A stretch of 17,974 bases of DNA from a candidate division BRC1 bacterium ADurb.BinA292 (GTDB lineage: Bacteria > Sumerlaeota > Sumerlaeia > MVZB01), in contig MVZB01000040.1 of NCBI GenBank assembly GCA_002068205.1, positions 1 through 17,974 of the forward strand. Reading direction: 5' to 3'. Shown here in pieces: positions 6,559-12,814 of the stretch (its first letter is position 1; each line of letters opens with the position of its first letter). The notes below the pieces were generated by a model. That model searched no databases, was not told the origin of the DNA, and saw nothing but the letters and a program-made list of their open reading frames with translations. A program made the position numbers and the translations under genes.

Positions 6559-7704
6559 TTACTCCATCTGCAGGTATTGCTCCGGCACGTCCTCAAATCC
6601 CCAGTCCCGCAGCTGGCGCGCCCACTCCCCCAGGTTCTCCCGCGTCACGCGCACCAGTTCCATCCTGTTCATCTCGGGCACGTCGCGGCCCATCAGCTTG
6701 TCGATGATCTTCTCAACCGACACGTAACCCCACAGGTACGTGGGCTGGGCCAGCAGCACCGGCGCGATGCCGGCCTCGATATACGGCAGCTCGGCCGGCA
6801 GCGCGTCCACCGAGACCACCTTCACCTCCTCCGGATTCAGATCGGTCAGCAGCGTCGTGGTGAACAGCGGCCACCCGCCGATCATCGCCCAGCCGTCGAT
6901 GTCGGGATAGGCGTTCATCACGCGCAGGACCTCGGCGGCGGCATCCTGCGGCGTTTCGGCATGATAGAACACGCCGACGATCTCAATCCCCGGATGGTTC
7001 GCGGCTTCCTGCTCGACCCCCTGCACGCGCCGGCGCAGGTTGGGCGCGTTCTGATTGCCGGCGAGGATCGCGATCCGGCCGGCGCCGCCGAGCTGCCCGG
7101 CCAGTTCGCGCATCACGGCCTGGCCGGTCTGGATGTCGTCGACGCCGTAAAACGCGAAGCGCGCCGATTCGGGGACGTCGCTGTCGAACGTCATCACCGG
7201 CACGCCGCGGGCGACGGCATCGTTGATCGCGCCGGTCACCTTGGCGGCGTCGGAGCTGGAGATCAGGATCGCGTCGGCCCCTTCATTGACCGCCTGCGCG
7301 ATGCGCTGGGCCTGCACCTGACCGTCTTCGGTGGGCGGCGTGCGCCAGTCGATCGTGATCGTCACGCCGTGGCGCTCGGAGAGCTCGCGCGCGGCTGCCT
7401 CGGCCCCCGTCCGCGCCGAGAGGAAGACCGGATTGGTCGAGCTCTTGGCGATCATCGCGATCGTCACGGCGTCGGGCAGTTCGGTCGCCGACGCCGCGTC
7501 GGGCGTCACGGTCGGTATGACGATCGCGGGCGGGATCATACCGGATTCAAACCGCGGCGTGGCCACGGCCGACGGCGTTGAGGCCGGCGCCGTCTCCGCC
7601 GCCGGCTCCCCCTCGGGCATCTCCGGCGCCTCGCCGCAGCCCGCCAACCCCGCCAGCAGCACCGCCGCGATCAGCAGCGCCATCCATCCCTGGATGCGAT
7701 TCAT
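6559..7704 (-). CDS. Sugar-type ABC transporter substrate-binding lipoprotein (RbsB-like)
   Basis: This is a 381-aa periplasmic binding protein of the ribose/LacI-like type (Peripla_BP_4), which captures a sugar or related solute for an ABC importer. The N-terminus is a lipoprotein signal: MNRIQGW, a hydrophobic stretch, then the lipobox LAGC with Cys23 as lipid anchor. A Pro/Ala/Glu-rich spacer runs to about residue 60. The binding fold starts at VTIAMIAKSSTNPVF. It continues with GADAILISSSDAAKVTGAIN, VPVMTFDSDVP and GWAMIGGWPLF, as in RbsB-type proteins. I choose ATG 7704, because AAGGAGTG lies 8 bases upstream; an in-frame GTG at 7713 would be too close to it. It follows the permease gene after 125 bases filled with micro-repeats. 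The ligand cannot be read from sequence. Confidence 0.92.
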   Translation of the reverse strand: MNRIQGWMALLIAAVLLAGLAGCGEAPEMPEGEPAAETAPASTPSAVATPRFESGMIPPAIVIPTVTPDAASATELPDAVTIAMIAKSSTNPVFLSARTGAEAAARELSERHGVTITIDWRTPPTEDGQVQAQRIAQAVNEGADAILISSSDAAKVTGAINDAVARGVPVMTFDSDVPESARFAFYGVDDIQTGQAVMRELAGQLGGAGRIAILAGNQNAPNLRRRVQGVEQEAANHPGIEIVGVFYHAETPQDAAAEVLRVMNAYPDIDGWAMIGGWPLFTTTLLTDLNPEEVKVVSVDALPAELPYIEAGIAPVLLAQPTYLWGYVSVEKIIDKLMGRDVPEMNRMELVRVTRENLGEWARQLRDWGFEDVPEQYLQME

Positions 7705-7723
7705 GGTTCTCACTCCTTACGCA

Positions 7724-7829
7724 AGAATACGTCTCTCGTCAGAATACGTCTCTCGTCTCTCGTCCTCGTAATCGCCCCCAAAGGCCCGCCCCAAAATTCG
7801 GCTCTCGGCTCGAGCCCTTCGTCCTCGGC
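7724..7829 (-). repeat. GACGAG-type micro-repeat with a 17-bp tandem duplication
   Basis: The spacer between the permease and binding-protein genes contains a perfect 17-bp tandem duplication, AGAATACGTCTCTCGTC at 7724-7740 and 7741-7757. It continues into more TCTCGTC, CCTCGTC and CTCGGCTC words up to the permease stop. On the minus strand these are the same GACGAG words seen at 3651-3688, 4790-4816 and 9143-9172. No terminator or promoter is evident. Confidence 0.6.
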
Positions 7830-8918
7830 TCAGCGGCCCCGCGCCAACCGGCGCGCGGCCAGCCGCGCATTGAGTTGATCCAGCACCACCGCCACGACGA
7901 TAGCACACCCGATGATAATCCACTCGTAGTTCTGGTCGAAATGCAGCGTGCGGATCGACTGGCGGATCAGCACGATCAGCAGCGCGCCGAGCATGGCGTT
8001 GACGGCGCTGCCGCGCCCCCCCGCGAGCGACGCGCCCCCCACGACCGCCGCCGCGATGACATAGAGCTCATAGCCGGTGGCGTCGGCGCAGGAGGCCGAG
8101 CCGTAGAATCCGCTGCCGAGAAAGGCCGCGATACCGGCGGTCAGGCCCGAGATGGCATAAACGCCGACCAGGATCGGCCCCAGCCGCAGGCCGGCGTAGC
8201 GCGCCGCCTCGGCATTGCCCCCCACGGCGTAGAGGTGGCGCCCCATCACCGTGCGCGTCAGGTAGATCGCCCCCGCCGCCGTAATCGCCAGCATCACGAT
8301 CAGCGGAACGGGGTAGAGCGATTCGCCGAACCCCAGCGTCGATTTGACCGCCTCGGTGACGGGCCGCGGCAACAGGATGCTCTGCGCCTTGCTGGCGACG
8401 AACGCAATCCCGCGGAAAACCCACATCATCCCCAGCGTGATGATGAACGGGTGGACGCGCAGCCCGACGATCATCAGCCCGTTGGCGAGGCCGCACGCCA
8501 GGCCGAGGCCGAGGCACAGGCCCATCGCGCAGCCGACCTGCGCGGCCGGCGCCAGGTGCGTCAGGTGCCGCAACGCCATCGCCGTCAGCACACCGGCGAG
8601 CGCATAGACCGACCCGACCGACAGATCGATGCCGCCCGAAATGATCACCATCGTCGCGCCGACGGCCATGATCGCAAAGAACGACGCATCGGTGGCGACC
8701 TGCATCAGCGTGTAGCTGTTGAGGAAATTGTTGACCGCTTCGCCGGTGGCGCGGTCGGTGTGCGAGCCGGCGAGGAACGCAAGGAGCGCTCCCAGCGCCA
8801 GAATGACCAGCAGCAGCCCCGATTGCTGCACGTGGACGATGTGCTGGAGCGGCTGAAGCAGGCGGCGTGGCGGCAAAGGGGGCATGGGCGCGATGGGAGC
8901 CGGGCACAGCCGCGGCAT
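7830..8918 (-). CDS. Sugar-type ABC transporter permease (RbsC/BPD_transp_2 family)
   Basis: This is an inner-membrane permease of the ribose/branched-chain type. It has about 8-10 hydrophobic helices between residue 30 and the C-terminus. Family landmarks are GGIDLSVGSVYALAGV, LGMMWVFRGIAFVAS, YAVGGNAEAARYAGL and AAVVGGASLAGGRGS near the end. It pairs with the binding lipoprotein just downstream. The start is uncertain: ATG 8918 gives 362 aa and ATG 8885 gives 351 aa, both without a clear ribosome site. The open frame continues to 9134, but those residues look non-coding. A possible promoter (8953-8980) supports a start at or below 8918. No ATPase gene (RbsA-like) is adjacent on either side, so the transporter must borrow one from elsewhere. 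Confidence 0.9.
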   Translation of the reverse strand: MPRLCPAPIAPMPPLPPRRLLQPLQHIVHVQQSGLLLVILALGALLAFLAGSHTDRATGEAVNNFLNSYTLMQVATDASFFAIMAVGATMVIISGGIDLSVGSVYALAGVLTAMALRHLTHLAPAAQVGCAMGLCLGLGLACGLANGLMIVGLRVHPFIITLGMMWVFRGIAFVASKAQSILLPRPVTEAVKSTLGFGESLYPVPLIVMLAITAAGAIYLTRTVMGRHLYAVGGNAEAARYAGLRLGPILVGVYAISGLTAGIAAFLGSGFYGSASCADATGYELYVIAAAVVGGASLAGGRGSAVNAMLGALLIVLIRQSIRTLHFDQNYEWIIIGCAIVVAVVLDQLNARLAARRLARGR

Positions 8919-8952
8919 GGAATTCAAGCAAAGCGGTCCCGCGAACGCGCCC

Positions 8953-8980
8953 ATTCTAATCAAAGGGGAGGCGAATACAA
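8953..8980 (-). promoter_or_regulatory. Candidate promoter for the ABC permease gene
   Basis: On the minus strand TTGTAT (8975-8980) and TAGAAT (8953-8958) are 16 bases apart. The implied start near 8946 leaves a leader of about 28 nt before ATG 8918. Both hexamers deviate from consensus, so this is a moderate call. Confidence 0.4.
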
Positions 8981-9142
8981 GACGCAGTGACCGCTTGACG
9001 GCCCGACCTGGCGGCTGGCCCTTGCCCGCGAGGAACCGTGGTTTGATGCTGCGATCGACGACCCGCGGTTCAAGGGGCTGAATGAACGGCCGAGGCGGCC
9101 GGCGAAGTTCGAGTGTTCTCGGGTCGATTTCCACATCGCTCT

Positions 9143-9172
9143 AAAATCGTCCCTCGTCCTTCGTCCTCGTCC
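9143..9172 (-). repeat. GACGAG-type micro-repeat tract
   Basis: The plus strand reads TCGTCCCTCGTCCTTCGTCC and further TCGTCC words, a member of the micro-repeat family at 3651-3688, 4790-4816 and 7724-7830. It lies in the gap between ispH and the permease, again with the purine-rich face on the minus strand. Confidence 0.5.
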
Positions 9173-9250
9173 TGGTGCTCGCCGCCAACGGCCTACCCCC
9201 ATTTTTCCCCCTCGTAGCCAACTGGCGGTTCATGAACACACCGCGACGAT

Positions 9251-10129
9251 CTACATGGCCTCGGGCAGTTGATCTTTTTCGTGCGCGGCCGCGATGGCGC
9301 GCAGGCGCTGGTGGACGGCGCCGATCACGTCGTCGGGCGTGGAGGTGCCGGCCGTGAGGCCGACCGATTCAAAGTCGGCAAACCACTCCGGCTGGAGTTC
9401 GTCGGGCCCCTCCACGTGCAGCCACGGCTTGCCCGCCGCCTCGGCCAGGCCGGCCAGCTGGCGCGTGTTGTTCGACCGCCGGCCGCCGACCACGACCAGC
9501 GCGTCGACGCGCCCCAGCAGGCTGCGCACTGCCGCCTGGCGATCGAGCGTGGGACGACAGATCGTCGCGATCAGATGGATCTCGCGGTCCGGGTTGAGTT
9601 CCTTGATCCGGTCCACGATTTGATTCGCCACGGCCGGCGCGGTCGTCGTCTGGCAGACGATTCCCAGCCGCGGCGCATCGTAGGCGCGCACTTCCGCCGC
9701 CGACTGCACGACTTCACACTGCTCCAGATCGCCGGTCAGCCCCTCCACCTCGACATGGCCGCGCCGGCCGATCACCAGCACCAGGCACCCCATGCGCGCG
9801 AGCTTGCAGGCGGCCGCATGGGCGCGCCGCACGAGCGGGCAGGTGGTGTCGATGAGCTCGTGGCCGCGCTCCTCCAGGCGTTTGCGTTCTCGTTCGCTGA
9901 TCCCGTGCGCGGTAATCATGACCCGCGAGGTCGCGGGCGTTGCGTCGCGCCGCTCCGTTTCATCCAGGACCGTGAACCCGCGCGCCGACAGCTCGCGCAC
10001 CACACGGGGGTTGTGCACCAGTTCGCCGTGAATCGTGACGGAAGCGGGGTCGGCGATGCGGCGCGTGACCCCGAGGGCGTCGCGCACGCCAAAACACATC
10101 CCCATGGCCTCGGCGCGGATGATTTTCAT
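9251..10129 (-). CDS. ispH: 4-hydroxy-3-methylbut-2-enyl diphosphate reductase IspH (LytB)
   Basis: IspH is the last enzyme of the MEP isoprenoid pathway. It reduces HMBPP to isopentenyl and dimethylallyl diphosphate with an Fe-S cluster, in the cytoplasm. The 292-aa protein has the three cluster cysteines Cys12 (AMGMCFGVRDAL), Cys97 (DTTCPLV) and Cys191 (IATICRPTLDRQ). It also has substrate-binding His39 (HGELVHN) and His75 (TAHG), His125 and the catalytic Glu127 (GHVEVEG), then SNNTRQL and LTAGTSTPDDVI. ATG 10129 is chosen because AGGAGA lies just upstream and the fold starts directly there. The ATG overlaps the TGA of the upstream DUF4153/DUF4173-like gene (ATGA), implying translational coupling. 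It is the last gene of the operon that begins at 12758. Confidence 0.96.
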   Translation of the reverse strand: MKIIRAEAMGMCFGVRDALGVTRRIADPASVTIHGELVHNPRVVRELSARGFTVLDETERRDATPATSRVMITAHGISERERKRLEERGHELIDTTCPLVRRAHAAACKLARMGCLVLVIGRRGHVEVEGLTGDLEQCEVVQSAAEVRAYDAPRLGIVCQTTTAPAVANQIVDRIKELNPDREIHLIATICRPTLDRQAAVRSLLGRVDALVVVGGRRSNNTRQLAGLAEAAGKPWLHVEGPDELQPEWFADFESVGLTAGTSTPDDVIGAVHQRLRAIAAAHEKDQLPEAM

Positions 10130-11694
10130 GACGGGTCTCCTGTCGGTTGAAGTTGAATCGGGTCCGCATGCGGAACGTCGTTCTGCAGCAGCGCGCGCGC
10201 CCGCTGACGCGCTCGGTTCCAGCTGACCCATGCTTCGCCGTCGGCGAGCGCGCGCCGCCGTTGCGCAAGATGATCCCGCACGCCTTGTCGAATGAGCGGG
10301 TCGGGACTATCCAGCAGCCGCATCAGTTCGGGAACCGCATCGTGCGACAGCCGCTGCAGATACGGCAGATCCAGGTCCGCGCCGGCCAAGTGGCGGTCGA
10401 TGTTGCGGCGGGCGATGAAGGCCTCGCCGTTGAAATAGTTGAGGCCGAGGTATAGCGCGAGCGCGGTGAGCAGAAACGCCTTTGCAAACGGAAACCGCTC
10501 CAGCCAGACGCGCGCCGCCAGCATCGCCAGCGTCGCCGCCATCAGCAGGATCATCGTGCGGGCGAACAGCCGCGTGGCCGTGTAGCCGTAGGCCGCTTCA
10601 TACAGCGAGAGGCGCATGAAGGCGGAGGCCAGAATGACGCCGCTCTGCGCGACGAGCAGCGTCTGCAGGGAACGGAGCAGGAGCGAGGACCGCCTTCCCC
10701 CGGGGCAAACCATGAAGAGGCCCGGCAGCACGCAGGCGATGTTCAGCCCCGTGACCAGGCAGAGTTCATAGAACCCCCGCCGCGCGTATTCCGCGTAAGT
10801 GAACCCCGCCGGCAGCGCGCGTTCGCCCGTCGAGAACAAATAGGCGAACTGGACGGCGCAGAACAGCAGATAGAGCAGGTTGATCAGCGCGAGCATGGTT
10901 GCGATGACGACGGGATCGATGAAGCGCGGGGGCGCGAGCGTTCGGGCCGCGGCGGCGACCGGCTCGCGGGTCAGCGCCCACAGCAACCCGAGCGCGCCCC
11001 CACTGACGATCAGAATGAACAGGCAGTGCCGGGCGGCGGGTTGCAGTTCCAGCCCGGCGAGTTGCTCACCGACCCACGCGGCCCCGCTCGCGAAGACGGC
11101 ATCGGCCGACCGCAGCAGCAGGAAGCCCACCAGCAGCACCGGCAGCGCGAGCACGATGCCCGCGAGGACCTTCACGGCGGTTTGCCGGCGGTCTTCGTTC
11201 AGCGGCAACCCGTTGAGCCCGACGCGCAAAGCAACCGCGCCGTCATGGATCGACAGCGGCGGGAGCGCCAGCAGGTCCGCCAGGATCGGGAGCTGATGCC
11301 AGGCCCAGCGGCTGCGGCCCGCCAGCAGAATCGACTGGAGCCCGAGGAGCCCCACCAGCAGCCAACCGTTGAGAAAGCTCAGGGTCGGGTTGGCAAACAG
11401 CGCGAAGGCCAGCCCCAGCAGGGCGATCGGCAGGAACAGGCCATGCGCGAACGCGGGCGCCCGCGCGTACCGCTCGCGCAGGAGCGCCGCCAACGCGCTC
11501 CAGTAAAGAATGACGTAAAGCATGACGGAGAGACCGGCGGGGCGTCCGTGAAAGAACAGGTCGGCGGCGACGCCGAGCAGCAGGGCGAGGCTGAAGGTCC
11601 GGGCGACGGCGCGGCCGGCGGCGTCGGCGGCGAAGTCGGCGCGCGCAAGCAGATCCAGGTCGGGCTGGGCCTGGGCGGCGGCGGGATCGGTCAT
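10126..11694 (-). CDS. DUF4153/DUF4173-like polytopic membrane protein
   Basis: This 522-aa integral membrane protein has roughly ten to twelve hydrophobic segments from residue 30 to about 430. A soluble C-terminal tail of about 90 residues includes PELMRLLDSPDPLIRQGVRDH, which resembles one HEAT-like repeat. Family-type landmarks are ADLFFHGRPAGLSVML near the N-terminus, the segment FTYAEYARRGFYELCLVTGLN in the middle, and YEAAYGYTATRLFARTMI later. These fit the DUF4153/DUF4173 group of uncharacterised membrane proteins. I choose ATG 11694, with AGGAGCT upstream; the frame is open to 11739. A palindrome (11722-11736) sits just upstream. The stop overlaps the ispH start. Its function is unknown; its neighbours suggest control by the adjacent winged-helix regulator. 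Confidence 0.88.
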   Translation of the reverse strand: MTDPAAAQAQPDLDLLARADFAADAAGRAVARTFSLALLLGVAADLFFHGRPAGLSVMLYVILYWSALAALLRERYARAPAFAHGLFLPIALLGLAFALFANPTLSFLNGWLLVGLLGLQSILLAGRSRWAWHQLPILADLLALPPLSIHDGAVALRVGLNGLPLNEDRRQTAVKVLAGIVLALPVLLVGFLLLRSADAVFASGAAWVGEQLAGLELQPAARHCLFILIVSGGALGLLWALTREPVAAAARTLAPPRFIDPVVIATMLALINLLYLLFCAVQFAYLFSTGERALPAGFTYAEYARRGFYELCLVTGLNIACVLPGLFMVCPGGRRSSLLLRSLQTLLVAQSGVILASAFMRLSLYEAAYGYTATRLFARTMILLMAATLAMLAARVWLERFPFAKAFLLTALALYLGLNYFNGEAFIARRNIDRHLAGADLDLPYLQRLSHDAVPELMRLLDSPDPLIRQGVRDHLAQRRRALADGEAWVSWNRARQRARALLQNDVPHADPIQLQPTGDPS

Positions 11695-11721
11695 CGGGTC
11701 AGCTCCTGGGAGCGGGGTAAA

Positions 11722-11736
11722 CTTTGCAATGCAAAG
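11722..11736. promoter_or_regulatory. Candidate operator, perfect 7-1-7 palindrome
   Basis: CTTTGCAATGCAAAG is a perfect inverted repeat of 7-bp arms around one central base, with no T tract. It lies between the winged-helix regulator gene and the DUF4153/DUF4173-like gene, 28 bases before the latter's start. The half-site ACTTTGC recurs at 12800-12806, inside the spacer of the operon promoter. A dimeric regulator, most simply the neighbouring winged-helix protein, could bind both. This is inference. Confidence 0.5.
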
Positions 11737-11754
11737 CATCAGGGGAAAAAAATT

Positions 11755-12147
11755 TCACGCCGGCGCCCACTCGTCCTCCCCCTCGGCTCGGCCGCCGGCT
11801 TCCGCCGACCGCCGCCGCGCGGCCGCCGCGTCGCGCACCACCCGTTCCAGTTCCTCCAGATACTCCACAAACCGCCGCCGCCCGTCGGCCGACAACCGCA
11901 CCAGCGTCCGCGGCCGCCGATCGCGCCAGCCCTTCCACACCTCCACCAGCCCCGCCTCTTCCAGCGTCTGCAGGTGCCGGCTGAGGTTGCCGTCGCTCAG
12001 CGAGCAGAGTTCCTTCAGTTCGTTGAACCGCAGCCCCTCCGGCCGGGTCGCCAGCGACGTCAGAATCCCCAGCCGCGCCTTCTCGTGCAGCACGCGATCG
12101 AGCCCCTCGTAGGCGAAACGACCCGGTTCGTAGGCGCGCGGCGTCAT
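11755..12147 (-). CDS. Winged-helix transcriptional regulator (MarR/ArsR-like, HTH_34 type)
   Basis: This 130-aa DNA-binding protein consists mostly of one winged helix-turn-helix domain. Residues 20-80 carry the pattern HEKARLGILTSLATRPEGLR, then FNELKELCSLSDGNLSRHLQ and TLEEAGLVEVWKGW. LSDGNLSRHLQ is the recognition helix and RRPRTLVRLSADGRRRFVEYL forms the wing and dimer helix. The tail is rich in Ala, Arg and Glu. Proteins of this group are small regulators often linked to membrane-protein genes. ATG 12147 is chosen because it overlaps the TGA of the upstream membrane gene (ATGA) and the domain begins directly after. The palindrome at 11722-11736 and its half-site at 12800-12806 are likely targets, implying autoregulation. 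The effector is unknown. Confidence 0.9.
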   Translation of the reverse strand: MTPRAYEPGRFAYEGLDRVLHEKARLGILTSLATRPEGLRFNELKELCSLSDGNLSRHLQTLEEAGLVEVWKGWRDRRPRTLVRLSADGRRRFVEYLEELERVVRDAAAARRRSAEAGGRAEGEDEWAPA

Positions 12148-12758
12148 GCTCGCGGACCTCCGTGGCGCTCCAGATTCCAGTGGAACACCAGCCCGGCCAG
12201 GATCTGCGGCGGGCCGAACGCCAGCGCCATCCCCCAGCCGAGAAACGCAAACGACCGGTCGGCGAACGCCAGCAGCAGGCCCCCCGCGAGCAGGTAATAC
12301 AGGCCGGCCCAACCGATCGCGCGGGGCAGGTACGGGCGCGCCGCGAACGTGCCGAGGCCCATCACCAGCGCCCACAGCGCCGGCAGCCGGCCGATGCCCG
12401 CCGCACCGGCGCCCGCAAACGAAACGGTCAGCAGCGTCGCGACCGCGACCGTCGGGGCGAACTGCGCCAGGACGATCCGCGTCTGCCGCCGCGCCCACGC
12501 GCTCGGCTGCGCCAGGTAGCTCTTGACCACGGCGGCGCCCCCCACGAGCGCCGCCAGCGCGGCCAACCCCAGCCAGTAGACCAGGAACGCCGGGCCGGTC
12601 GGCTCGGGGCCGATCAGGGCCGATTGCAGCGCGCCGGCGGCGAGCGCCAGCACGCCGGTCAGACTGACCGGTCCCCAGCGCCAGTCGCGGACGACTTCGC
12701 CGCGCGCGAGATGATCGTGGATCTGTTCAATCTGATTGAGCGCGCGATCGATTTCCAT
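12144..12758 (-). CDS. Small polytopic membrane protein, partner of the winged-helix regulator
   Basis: This 204-aa protein has a soluble N-terminal helix (MEIDRALNQIEQIHDHLARG) and then about six hydrophobic segments from residue 32 to 195. These include VSLTGVLALAAGALQSALIG and FLVYWLGLAALAALVGGAAV. I cannot name the family. A small membrane protein with an N-terminal QIxxIHxHLA helix beside an HTH_34 regulator is a pairing I have seen in several phyla, which is context only. ATG 12758 is preferred over an in-frame GTG at 12767; neither has a strong ribosome site. The predicted promoter (12786-12814) gives a leader of about 20 nt. Its stop overlaps the regulator start. It may be a sensor or target of the regulator. 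Confidence 0.85.
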   Translation of the reverse strand: MEIDRALNQIEQIHDHLARGEVVRDWRWGPVSLTGVLALAAGALQSALIGPEPTGPAFLVYWLGLAALAALVGGAAVVKSYLAQPSAWARRQTRIVLAQFAPTVAVATLLTVSFAGAGAAGIGRLPALWALVMGLGTFAARPYLPRAIGWAGLYYLLAGGLLLAFADRSFAFLGWGMALAFGPPQILAGLVFHWNLERHGGPRA

Positions 12759-12785
12759 GGCCCGCACCCGGGGTTGAATGCGCGC

Positions 12786-12814
12786 AGCCTACCGCATGCA
12801 CTTTGCGTCGTCAA
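12786..12814 (-). promoter_or_regulatory. Promoter of the membrane protein-regulator-DUF4153/DUF4173-ispH operon, with operator half-site
   Basis: On the minus strand TTGACG (12809-12814) and TAGGCT (12786-12791) are 17 bases apart. The -35 box overlaps the stop codon (12811-12813) of the upstream 488-aa gene. The spacer contains GCAAAGT (12800-12806 read on the minus strand), the same 7-nt word as one arm of the palindrome at 11722-11736. A repressor bound there would block RNA polymerase. Confidence 0.6.

Larger units (their letters stand above)
8919..9250. other. Intergenic gap between ispH and the ABC permease
   Basis: This 332-bp gap holds a candidate permease promoter (8953-8980) and a GACGAG-type tract (9143-9172). 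The plus strand also shows a short protein-like frame from 8991 (TWRLALAREEPWFDAAIDD, then RFKGLNERPRRPAKFE), without start codon or ribosome site. It might be a gene remnant, but the evidence is only its plausible amino-acid composition. There is no intrinsic terminator after ispH. Confidence 0.5.

Noticed and set aside
8919..9134. N-terminal extension of the ABC permease to 9134
   Set aside because: The added residues have no membrane or signal features, cross a candidate promoter, and are not part of the permease family fold.
3651..9172. CRISPR-like array from the spaced GACGAG tracts
   Set aside because: The tracts are irregular, kilobases apart, with no constant repeat length, no spacers and no cas genes.
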